From assembly GCF_028858725.1 (NCBI RefSeq), contig NC_084790.1, positions 932,501 through 996,500 of the forward strand: a stretch of 64,000 nt of DNA, written 5' to 3'. Source of the stretch: Colius striatus (lineage: Eukaryota > Chordata > Aves > Coliiformes > Coliidae). The notes under the pieces were generated by a model. It was not told where the DNA came from. It saw nothing but the letters and a program-made list of their open reading frames with translations, and made no database searches. The position numbers and the translations under genes are program-made. This document shows, one piece after another, positions 49,969 to 60,774 of this stretch (positions are counted from its first letter, which is position 1; every line of letters begins with the position of its first letter).

Positions 49969-50960
49969 AGAAAATATCCAAAATAGACCCAAAAAACCAA
50001 AGGTTACAGGAGAGGCAGAGCAGGTACCCCTGAGCCATACACCCTGGAATATGTAAACGCCCCCTCTCCCCTCCCAGCTGCTCTGCCCCGAGGAGCCTCT
50101 GGGGTTAAGGCACTTCAAGGGGGGACTGGCACCATCCCTTCAGCCCCAGCACCGTGCTCCCCCTCTTCCCCAGTAGCTCCAGTTCTCTCCCTGCACCCCC
50201 CCACGGCTGTGGCTCATTGCCCTGCTGTCCTCAGTGCCCCCAGGGACAGAGCTTCTCCCCCTCCCCAGAGCTCACAAGATGAGTTGTTAATGATGTCAAG
50301 GAATGGGGGAGGGAGGGAGAGTAATCAACTGATTGTCAACAACTTTCACCCTAAACACCTTGCTTAGCTATAAACAAGAAGCTTGGGCTGAGCCAGCCCT
50401 TGTGAGCCCACCCTGAAGCAACTGCATGGCTGGAGGCCATGAGTGCAGCAGGAGAGGAACTCAATATATTAACTGTACAAAATGCTTCCTACTATTTTTT
50501 TCCCCCCTCTCTCTTCCTTTTTCTCTTTTTTATATAAAACCTGTTCAACAAAATAAACAAAGAAATAGTGCAAAAGGTTGGGCCAGGGGCTGGGGGAGGG
50601 AAGGACGGGCCTTTGGTTGCAATAGGGGCAGGACAAGCTGCCCTTCAGGGGCTGGGCTCAGGGAGGGCTGGGCAGCAACTCCAGGAGGGCTGTGGGACCA
50701 GAGGAGGAGGAGGAAGGAGGAGGAAGGAGGGCTGCTGGGGAAGAGGCAAAGGATGCAAAAGCATAAGAGGGCTGTTGTGGGGGAGCCTCCACTGAGCTCT
50801 GCCTGAGGGGAGCCCGGGGGGGGAGGCCAGGGGGCTCCCAGGCCCTCCAGGCACATAGGGTTTGTGTGCAAGTGCTGTGTTTTGATTCCAGTCAGAAGTA
50901 CCATGAGGCTGAGGGAGGAGGATGAGGAGGAGGAGGAGGAAGAGCAGCTCCCACAGCCCC

Positions 50961-53900
50961 TTAGGTGAGGCGGATCCCCAGCACTTGTTCCAGTTCCTGC
51001 CGCCGCTGCTGCACCTGGAGGACACGCAGGTGCTCAGGCAAGGAGAGGGGCTGCAGCCCAGGGACCACCCACCCTCCCCCCTTCCCCTGCTGCCATCCTG
51101 ACTCAGGGACCCACCTTGGCAAAGATGTGTCTGCCCACAGCCTCCTGGGCCCAGGGCTGCTGGTAGAACTCAGCTCGTCGCTCCTCCTCGGGGTTCCCGA
51201 TCACATCTGTTATGATCTGAGCAAAAGCCAGGGTTGGGGACACACACACACACACACACACACACAGAGGCTGAGCACCAAGGAGGGATCCCTTCAGCCT
51301 CATCCCTTCCTGCCAGCACCAGGAGCTTTTACCTTGAGGTCCCTCCTCTGGGATTTGATCCACTCCTGGATGAAATCCTGGGGGTTGTTGCTGAAGCTCA
51401 GCATGAAATCGCGCTGCGTCTTCAGCTGGTTGATGGACTCGATGGTCTCGTGAATCTGGGCATGTGCCAAAGGGTGAGATGAAAAGGGGGTTGTGGGACC
51501 TTCTCCCCCACAACACAGCTGCCCACCAAGCCCACCTTGGCATCCAGGGAGGCAATCTCCTGCTGGTTGGTGGTGGAAGCCAGGAAGTTGCTCATCTGAG
51601 CTTTCAGGGGATCGTCCACCTCCACATCGATGTCGTAGCAGGCTGTCTTCTTCTGGTCATTGGGGTCCACACTGGGGGGGAAACCAAGAGTTTGGGGGGT
51701 GCATCTGCTCAGCCTCCACCCTGATACCACCCTGACTGCCCCCCAAAACCTCCCCCAGAGTTATTTGGCTGATCCTTCCCCTCCCAAGTGACTCCTCACC
51801 GCTGCTTTGGGCTGGAGCCCTCTCCCTTCTTGCACCTTGATGGGGAGGCACCTCTGCCCCTGCACCCTGATGGGGTGGCACCTCTGCACCCTGATGGGGA
51901 GGCACCTCTGCCCCTGCACCCTGATGGGGTGGCACCTCTGCCCCTGCACCCTGATGGGGTGGCACCTCTGCCCCTGCACCCACAGCTCCCCCCCTCCAGC
52001 CCCACCTGATGGTGTGGTTGATGATGATGGGGTCTGGGTGCTGCAGCAGCCCCGCCAGCTTCATGGGGATCTCGGAGAAGCGCATGCGGACGCAGTTAAA
52101 GATCTGGGAGGGGGCAAAGCAGAAGGGTTGCTGGCCCTGCATGGGAGGGATGGCCATGGGAGGAGGGAGGGGAACTTGCCCAGCCCTGGTTTGTTGTGGG
52201 GGAGCTGAGAGATGCAAGCTAGAGCCTGGGGAAGGGGCCTGTCTGTGTTGTTATCAATGCTGATCAATACACCTCAGGGGCTGGTGGTGAGAGGACGGGG
52301 CCAGTGATTGGTGTGTGGTACAAAGGACAGGACAAAGGGTAATGGTAATAAACTGAACACCAAGAGTTCCACTGGCACAGGAGGAGAAGCTCCTTTGCTG
52401 CTGAGCTGAGGGAGCCCTGGCCCAGGCTGCCCAGACAGGGTTTGGAGGCTCCTCAGGAGGTTCCCAACCCCACCTGAACACATTCCTGTGCCCCCTGATC
52501 CAGGGGATCCGGCTGTAGGAGGGGCTGGGGCAGCTCTGCAGGACCCTTCCACCCCCAGCACTGTGGGCTTCTGTGCTAAAGGGGGCTGGTGGATGCTTTT
52601 CCTGGGGAGGAGGGGGCTGTGCTCCCAGCCCCTGGGGCTGACCTGCCGGAAGTAGCGGTTGCAGTTGATGTATTCCTTCTCATGACTGTCCTGCAGCTTG
52701 TTGTGCTTGATGTAGAGCCACAGTGCCTGCATGATGCTGGCCCGGGTCTGGGTGTGCACCCCCAGCAGCCGAGCCAGGCGAGGGTCCAGTTTATACTGTG
52801 GGGGCTGTGGGGACACAGGGTTGGGGGGTGCTGGTGCCTTGTGTCCCACACAACCCTTGTGCCACTGCAGGGGCTGTGCCTGGAGCTCTGTGTGCTCCTT
52901 TGCACCTCCCCCAGGCCAGGCCCTGCCCTGTGCAGCCCTTACTTGGTGGTCCAGCATGAGCAGCAGGGTGCACTTGACATTGACATCACCGGGGCGTTTC
53001 ACCTGGAAGCCATCAGTCTCCTGGGTCGTGGGCAGCCGGTGCCACTGTGAGACACCAAAGGGACACTGCTCAGCTCCAGGAGCAGGACAGACCCCTCTAG
53101 GCTCCCCTGCTGCTCTAGGGGAGGCAGAGAGCTCAGCCAGTGCCACAGATAACAGGGGATGTGCTGGGGGAGTCACAGCTTGGAGAGCTTCGTGTCCAGG
53201 GCTCAAACAGCTCCTGGGATCAATGTGGGATCAATCCTGCACCACTCACAGACCACCCTGCATGTGAAAGGGGCTCATCCCCACCACAGAAACATTTCCT
53301 GAGGAAAAAGCATGAGGTGGCTGCAGGAGCCCCCCAGAAGCCCTGATCCCCCTCTCCCAGGCAGTGCTTCATCTGCCCAAGGCCCTTCCAGCAAGGCAGC
53401 AGGCCTGTGAGGTACCAAGGAGCCTTTCTGCACCATCATCACTCAACTTGGGCCTGACTTTTGGAGCTGTGTGGGAGCCAGGGCTGTCCCTCAGAGCCAC
53501 AGCCTCACTGCAGCCTCCCACTTCTGTGAGGGAGGGGAAGAGCCCAGCAGGCAGGAGCCTTGCCAGCAGTGCCATCACCCAAAGGAGGCTCTGGCAGTGC
53601 TTCCCAGCAACCAAAAGCACTTTGCTGGAGCCCAGCTGGCAGCAGGACAAGCTGAGGGGAGCTGAGCCCCCCCAGGGACAGCAGCAGGACCACCCCCCAT
53701 CACTCTTTGGCTACTGCCTGTGGCCAGGAGCCTCCTGCCTCACCTCCACCAGGTGGTTGTCAGGTCCATACAGCTCTTTGTCCAGCTCAATGACAAGGCT
53801 CTTGAAGAAGGAGGAGAACTTCCTCTTCTGTTTGCTGGGCTGTAAAATAGAGGCAGAAAGACTTGGCTTCATCCTTCCCAGCACCCACAGGCTCAAATCC

Positions 53901-56900
53901 AGCCCAGCACACAGGCCCAGCGCTCCTCACACCACCACTTGGTCCCTGTTGGGAACACAGTCACACTGCTGAGGGCCATGGTGGGCTTGGCAGTGTGAGA
54001 GCAGGCCTTGGACTCCAGGAGCTTCAAGGGCTTTGCCAAGCCCACTGAGGCTGGCAGGGGGAGCCTTACATCCTCCAGCAGCTTGCCCTCCACACGCAGC
54101 TCCCACGAGGCCACGCGCTCCCCGCCCTCTCCTTCCTCTTTGGCTGGGGTGAAAGTGTTGGAGATGTAAATCCTCAGCTTCCTCTTTTGCTGTGGGCCAC
54201 AAAGCACATGCAAAGGATGCTTGGAGCCAGGGGCTGACTGGCAGCACCCTCAGGGGCTGCTCAAGCTCCCTCCCACGCACCGTCAGAGGCTTCTTGATGG
54301 CCTCCTGGATCTCCATCCTCTTGCGGGCGATGGTCTGGTCCAGCTTGCGCTCGAAGGCCAGGAGATCCATGTAGGCCTGGGACTCTGGCACCAGCTCTCT
54401 GATCTGCCACACACAAGCAACCAGTCTCTCATGGACTGGGATGGAGTTTCAAACCCCCACAGCAGCCCCAGCACGACCAAAGAGCCACTGAGGGATGAGT
54501 GTGGCGTCAGTTGGCCCTGTCAAGCTCTCCCCAAACCTCAGAGCTGCTCTGCACAGCTCACTTTGGAGCCTGTCACCAGCTGCCAGCCTGGAGGTCACAG
54601 GCAGGGAATGGATTGTCAAGAGGGACTCCCAGGAGAGGCTGAGGCTCCTCCTGGAGTCTCTGAAAGTCCTGCTTGTCCATGGTGTGCACACCCCAAACCT
54701 CTGCCACCACCCCAGAGGAGGAGGAAACCTTCCAGGTTGGTTTGTGCCAAGGATGTGAACCAGTGAGATCCCCACTCTGCACACAGAGACCCAGCCTCTG
54801 GCAGCTCAGCTCCTTCCCCACGTGCCACAGCACCAACTCACCCTCTGTGGCAGGACCTTGTCTGCCATCTTCCTCCTTTTCACCCTGTGGAAAGCACAGA
54901 GACAGGCACAGAAATCAACAAGAGGAGACAAAAAGCCTCCTGCAGCTCTTGTGGGTGCTGCCTGCCCCAGGGGAAGCTGCTGCACACCCTGAGCTCAGGC
55001 AGCAGCTCTGCTCCTGTGGCCCCATCCAGGAACAAATCCTCTTTTGGGGGCTGCTCTCTGGGACACAGACTTGGAAGAGAGGAACAAAGAAATGCTGTGA
55101 GAGCATGAGCTGTCAGTGCTGGGAAGCAAAGCAGCAAGCAGATCCAGCCAAGGGAAGGGAATGCAGTCCCTGGCTCTGCTTTGGTGCTACAAGCAAGCAA
55201 GAAGGTGCTTGCAGAGCATGTTCCCACCTGCAGGACAGCATTCCTGACTCTGCAAGTATCCCTCACATTCACCCAGCTCCACAAACCAAAGCTCAGTTCC
55301 AAGGAGCTCACTTGAAAGCAGCTTAAAGCAAACCCACCCTGTGACAGAGGGGCCTGCAGAGCCACAGCAGGGCTGCAGCCCAGCTCACAGCCATTTTAGC
55401 TCTCTCTGAGCTTGCAGTACCCTGTCAGGCCACACAGCCCTGGGCTCTTCTCCCCTCTCTCAGCCACAAGCGTGTCAGAGGCATCACGAGGTGTCCAAGG
55501 TCCACTGGCTTCCCCAGGGCTGCTGGAGCAGGGGCAGGCACTGGGAGGGCAGCCTTAGCTAATCCTTTGAGCTTTTCTTGCCAGATGAAATTGCTTCTTT
55601 GGCCACCCCCCATCAGCAGCTGGAAGAGCCTGCTGCCTTGCTGTGCAGCCAGCCAGGAGTGAGGATGCCTGAGCAGCTGAGCACAGCTGATCCCACACAG
55701 CCAGCCCCTGGGAACGCAGCCACAGCCTCATCCAAGGCACTGACACCCTGCTCTGGGCCAAGCTGCACCCTTGTCCTTCATCCCCAGCACCCAAGGGACA
55801 CACACAAGCTCTGTGTGTGTGTGTGTGGAGGGGTCACAGGGCCATCTGAGCTGTCCCCAACCAGCCCTGCCATGGAGCCAGAGCACGTGGATGCAGTGTG
55901 TGAGCACCAAAGGACCCTGCCCTGAGAAACAGGCATCAGGAAACCCTCGTGGCCAACAGAAACACAGCAAAGGGATTAACAGTGTTGGAAACAAAGGAGG
56001 AGCTGCTGGCAAAGCCCCACAGATGGAGCAGCCCCAAGGTCTGCAAGCTGCCACCCCCAGAGCCAGCACAAACCCCTCCCCAGGAAGGAGAAAGGCCCTG
56101 AGGAGCCAGTGCTGGGGCCTCTGGCACACACACAGACACAGGGGGCAGTGGCACAGAGAGCAAAGCCTGGGGAAGCTGCAAGCTCTGTGACCTCTGCCCT
56201 CACCCTCGTGGCAAGAGCTCCCCAGGGCAGGGAGCTGTGGGACACAGGGTGAGAGCGTGGGCAGCAGCTCAAGGGAGGTTCTGCTCTCTCTGCCACATGT
56301 GCTGAGGCTTCATGTGGAGTCCTGGGGCCAGTGCTGGGCTCCCCAGCTGCAGAGGGACAGGGGGCTGCTGGAGAGAGGCCAGTGCAGGGACACCAAGGTG
56401 CTCAGGGCACTGGAGCATGAGGCTGAGAGACCTGAAGGTGTTTGGGGAGGAGAAGGCTGAAGGGGCACCTCAGCAACGCTGCTCAGTCCCTACAGGGTGG
56501 GTGTCAGAGCCTGGGGCCACTGTGTGGTGCCCAGTGCCAGGACAAGGTGGAACCAGGCACAGGCTGGCACACAGGCAGTGCTCCTGGCACAGGAAAAGCT
56601 CCTTTGGTGCTGAGCTGAGGCTGCCCAGGGAGGCTGTGGAGGCTCCTCAGAAGGTTCTCCCCTGGACACATTCCCGTGTCCCCTGAGCCAGGGCAACCTG
56701 CTGGAGCATGAGCAGCTCTAAAAGTCCCTTCCCCACCCTCCCACCCTCATGCTATGCCCTGAGGCCCCCCTCCAGCCCTCTGTGGATGCCCATCCCAGCT
56801 CTGCCCCTTACCCTCTCCTCTGGGTGGGCAGTGGTGGCTGTGCCTGGGGGGTCAGCAGGCGCTTCCTGAAGGGGTCCATCATGGCCTGGGGCAGGCCAGG

Positions 56901-56996
56901 CCTCAGCTGGGAGGCTGCTCCGTACGGGGGGGCTCCAGGTGGTCCCACTTGCAGCCCTGCCATGGGCATCCTGCTGCCAGGTGGCATGCCAGGCCT
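50961..56996 (-). CDS. SMARCD2: SWI/SNF (BAF) complex subunit SMARCD2 / BAF60B (first exon not found)
   Basis: Accessory subunit of BAF chromatin remodelling complexes linking the core to DNA-binding factors. Twelve exons seen: 56812-56996, 54842-54884, 54281-54403, 54070-54189, 53744-53839, 52943-53044, 52643-52804, 52006-52103, 51536-51671, 51333-51455, 51115-51216, 50961-51014; 447 codons plus TAA (human 531 aa in total). Exon 2 begins [21 protein letters not shown] basic [13 protein letters not shown] follows, then [15 protein letters not shown] and [19 protein letters not shown]. The SWIB domain is in exon 8 ([20 protein letters not shown]), and the C-terminal helix ends [24 protein letters not shown] and the GIRLT end favour SMARCD2 over SMARCD1/3. 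The PPQYKLD acceptor at 52804 is preferred over a second CAG nine bases on, because it matches human. Exon 1 should be a GC-rich Gly/Pro coding exon; none is recognisable up to 64000. Confidence 0.94.
51240..51266. repeat. (CA)n microsatellite
   Basis: About 13 CA units in a SMARCD2 intron, 24 bp upstream (in transcript order) of exon 12, inside the region where the polypyrimidine tract and branch site would lie. Confidence 0.95.
51833..51985. repeat. 30-bp minisatellite in a SMARCD2 intron
   Basis: About five units of GGCACCTCTGCCCCTGCACC plus CTGATGGGGT; some units lack CCCTGC. It begins 20 bp from exon 9. Confidence 0.95.
52365..52560 (+). repeat. CR1 LINE 3' fragment
   Basis: Sense copy: GGAGAAGCTCCTTTGCTGCT, CTGGCCCAGGCTGCCCAG, ending with GCAGGACCCTTCCACCCCCA. 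SMARCD2 intron between exons 8 and 9. Confidence 0.87.
54885..56811. other. SMARCD2 intron 2
   Basis: About 1.9 kb between exons 2 and 3. No coding potential is seen. It holds a short (TG)n at about 55813-55828 and a CR1 piece at its upstream end. Confidence 0.7.
56320..56735 (+). repeat. CR1 LINE fragments, sense
   Basis: 56320-56470 matches an internal CR1 part (CTCCCCAGCTGCAGAGGGAC, CTGGAGAGAGGCCAGTGCAG). 56585-56735 is the 3' end (CTCCTTTGGTGCTGAGCTGA onward). Confidence 0.8.
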
Positions 56997-57159
56997 CTGC
57001 CAGGGGAGACACAGAGAGTGAGTGTTAAAGGTGGCCTTGGGAGGGCTGTCACCTTTGCCGAGCAGACACCAGCCCTGAGGTGTGGGCAAGGCACAGAGCA
57101 GGAGCCCAGGAAGCTGCAGCAAGTGGCTGGAAAGCAGGACTGGGCTGAGCAAAGCCAGT

Positions 57160-57990
57160 GGCAGCAGCAAGGAGCATGGAGCAGAAGCCAGTGGCAGCAG
57201 CAGCCCAGGCTCACAGGAGCATGGAGCAGAAGCCAGTGGCAGCAGCAGCCCGGGCTCACAGGAGCATGGAGCAGAAGCCAGTGGCAGCAGCAGCCCAGGC
57301 TCACAGGAGCATGGAGCAGAAGCCAGTGGCAGCAGCAGCCCAGGCTCACAGGAGCATGGAGCAGAAGCCAGTGGCAGCAGCAGCCCAGGCTCACAGGAGC
57401 ATGGAGCAGAAGCCAGTGGCAGCAGCAGCCCAGGCTCACAGGAGCATGGAGCAGAAGCCAGTGGCAGCAGCAGCCCGGGCTCACAGGAGCATGGAGCAGA
57501 AGCCAGTGGCAGCAGCAGCCCAGGCTCACAGGAGCATGGAGCAGAAGCCAGTGGCAGCAGCAGGGGAAGCCCAGGCTCACAGGAGCATGGAGCAGAAGCC
57601 AGTGGCAGCAGCAGCCCAGGCTCACAGGAGCATGGAGCAGAAGCCAGTGGCAGCAGCAGCCCAGGCTCACAGGAGCATGGAGCAGAAGCCAGTGGCAGCA
57701 GCAGCCCAGGCTCACAGGAGCATGGAGCAGAAGCCAGTGGCAGCAGCAGCCCAGGCTCACAGGAGCATGGAGCAGAAGCCAGTGGCAGCAGCAGGGGAAG
57801 CCCAGGCTCACAGGAGCATGGAGCAGAAGCCAGTGGCAGCAGCAGCCCAGGCTCACAGGAGCATGGAGCAGAAGCCAGTGGCAGCAGCAGCCCAGGCTCA
57901 CAGGAGCATGGAGCAGAAGCCAGTGGCAGCAGCAGCCCAGGCTCACAGGAGCATGGAGCAGAAGCCAGTGGCAGCAGCAGGAGATGAGCA
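57160..57990. repeat. 45-bp minisatellite, about 18 copies
   Basis: Near-perfect 45-bp units with GGAGCATGGAGCAGAAGCC and AGTGGCAGCAGCAGCCCAGG. Two units, 225 bp apart, carry the same 6-bp insertion (AGGGGA-like, giving 51 bp), which implies a 5-unit block duplication. All six frames are open. Confidence 0.98.
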
Positions 57991-58989
57991 GGCTGGAGCA
58001 TCACGAGGCCCTGTCACGAGGGTGAGAGCCCACAAAGGCCTGGGCCTGGGCTGTGGGATCCTCCCTGGGAAGTGCACATGCACAGCCTGGGAGGGGAGCA
58101 GGACCAGCAGGCAGGAAGCCAAACTGCCAGGCACAGGGGATGGAGGCAAGAGCTTCTCCCCTCCAACGACCCAGAAAGAGCAGTTACAAGCCACAACACA
58201 ACATCCAGCCACCCCTGCACGGGGTTCTGAGGCAGAGCTGTCCTCCCAGCCCCTCTGCATCCTCCCTCTGGCACACTGGCACCCACCCTGCTACAGGTCT
58301 GCACCCCAGGGCCTCCAGCAACAGTCCACATCCCCCCAGGACTGACTGGCAGCCCTGACATGCTGCAGCCTGCTCCACAGGGCCCAGCCAAGAGCCAGGC
58401 AGCATCCTTTGATCCTCCAGCTCTGCTGCTGCCAAGGTGTGAAGCTGAGGGAGTCACCAAGCCAGCAGAGCAACATTAGTGCTGTGCCAGGACATCCCCC
58501 ACAGCACCAAGAGAGCTAAAGAAGCCACCTGGTTATCCCCAAGCAGCCCAGGCAGCCAACAGCATCAGCTCCTTTGCACATGGGCATGGATTTCAGTGCC
58601 AGGCCCTGGCAGGGGAGAGCTGGGAGCACAGGACCCACGGCCTGCCCGTCCTCCACAGCCTTGGTTTAGCCAAAACACACTCACCTCCTGGCTGGAAATG
58701 CAACAGCAAGAGCCTGAGGTGCTCCTGCTGGCTCTGCAAGTGCTTGGGAGAGCCTAAAACCCCCGTTGGAGCTGAGCAGGGAGCAGCAGCAGGGCTCAGG
58801 ATTAGTGCTGCACGTGGAAGCTCCACAGCACACCCTGAGCCTGTTACACAACCAAATCCCATCTCCACCTCTGCTCAGCCTGCCTTTGAAGCAGCACCTC
58901 CAGAGCCTGGGGCTTGCCAAGCTGCCCTTGCTACAAGGCTGGAGCCAATTTCTCCCTCCAATTAATCCCAAGGCAAGAATGACAGAGCC

Positions 58990-59350
58990 CAGAGGGGGGT
59001 GATGAGTGGCACAGGATGGAGCTGGAGGCCTGTGGCCAGTGGAGTTGCACAGGGATGGGGTCTGGGGCCAGTCTGGGTCAGCACCTGGGGGAGGGCACAG
59101 AGGGACTTTCAGCAAGTGCCCTGCTGGCACCAAACTGGGAGCACTGGTTGTGCAGCCAGGCAGCCAGATCTCAACCAGCTGCAGAGTTGGGCACAGAGGA
59201 ACCTGCTGAGGGTCACCAAGGGCAGAGGGAGGAACAAGCCCCTGCAGCAGTTCCTGTGGGACCTGAGCTAAGTGGGACCTGCTGTGGCAGAGGGGTTGCA
59301 CTGGATGAGCTCTAAAGGTGCCTCCCAAGCCCAGTCAGTGATTCTCTTTG
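58990..59350 (+). repeat. CR1 LINE 3' fragment
   Basis: Sense copy with CAGGATGGAGCTGGAGGCCT, CTGGCACCAAACTGGGAGCA and GTTGCACTGGATGAGCTCTA, ending CCCAGTCAGTGATTCTC, a typical sense CR1 terminus. Confidence 0.85.
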
Positions 59351-60774
59351 CTCTGGGAGAGGCAGCACAGGGACTGAGCCACTGTGTGGCTCCAGCAGAG
59401 CTGTGTTCCCATAAGGCTGCTGATTCACCTGCAAGAGCTTGTGCAGAACACAGAAGCCAGGAGCAGCAGCTGGCAACTGAGACATCAGAGCTTCAGGAGC
59501 CCTAAGACAAGCTGTGTCCTGCTGAGGCTGCAAGGAGCCACCTGCAAGGAGCCAGCTGCCCAGGGGAGGCTTTTGGTGAGCAATGCCAGAGGGAAAGTGG
59601 TCTGAAAGTCAAAGAGGTTCCCTCTGGGACAGGGTATGACAGGGCAAGGCCTTGTCCACACATGGTGATGCTCCTTCAGCTGGGACATCTCCCCCCTCTC
59701 CACACCCTGAGCTCTCCCCTACCACCCCATGGGTCACATTTCTGACCCAGCCCTGAAACCTGCTTGGAGGCAACCCTGAAATCATCTGAGGGAGCATCTG
59801 ACAGCTCCCATCTGCTCTTTGGAGGCTGCAAGGAGACAATTGTGTCAGCAGGGAGAGGTTGAGCTCGAGGCCCAATGGATCCGTCACACTTCACCAACAT
59901 CTGAGAGCCATCAGGCACAGCTGAGCTGCTGAGAGAGAGGCAGTTCCAGCCCAGCACAGACCCACAGGACAGGGGAAGGCAGAATCCTCCACATGGATGC
60001 TTTTTCCCTTTCAGTTTCCTGCTAATTGCTACCAGAGAAGTGTCTTGGCAAAGCAGGACCAGCCTCTGCCTGCGTCCAAGCAGCGGCTCTGCTGAGGCCC
60101 CCTCCCCTCCTGCCTCTTCCCCCCCTCCTTTGGATATTGGCAGCATGCAAGACAAAACTCAGGCTGTTTTTAGGAGGGTAGCTGAAAGCAAAGAGCCTTC
60201 CTTCCTCAGCTCATTCCTGTCCCTCTGCCCACCCCTCCCCAGCTCACTGCCGTCCCTCTGCCCACCCTTCCCTCGGGGCGCCGCCCCAGCCAGCGGGGCA
60301 CACAAAGGGCAAAGCTTGCAAGCTCAGCTCTGAGGAACGACCTGGAGCTCATCCAGCCTTCCCCACCGAGAGCCAGCTTTGGAAAAGGGACAGAAAGCAG
60401 CTTGTTTGTGCTCCCTGCCCGAGGCAGAAGAGCGAAGGGGGCTGGCCCTGCCTCAGCGGTTCAGCCCAGGGCAGCTCTGCTCACAGGCAGCTGCTTCCAA
60501 ACAGCAGTCTGGGAGCCTGCTCCAGGGATGCTCCTTGGCATGGTGGCACCTCCCTGCCTGCCCAGGGCCCCTTCTCCAGGAAAGGAGCAGGCCACAAATG
60601 AGAGGCTGGGGGGAGAAACAAAGGGAGCAAGGAACTGCAGGATGGATGCACAAGAAGCTGGGCTGGAGGCAAAGCAGAGAACAGCCTGTCCTCACCTTCC
60701 TTGAGCCCACAGCTCTGCCCTGCATCTCCCTGACAAGGGGAAAGGCTCTTCCTCATGCTCATCTGTTTTGCTCT

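Noticed and set aside
52796-52804. Alternative acceptor nine bases into SMARCD2 exon 8
   Set aside because: It would remove PPQ, which is conserved in human ([10 protein letters not shown]); the upstream CCCCACAG is preferred.
56808-58345. Several 300-400 codon frames on both strands
   Set aside because: All arise from the 45-bp minisatellite. The only real coding here is SMARCD2 exon 2 (56812-56996).
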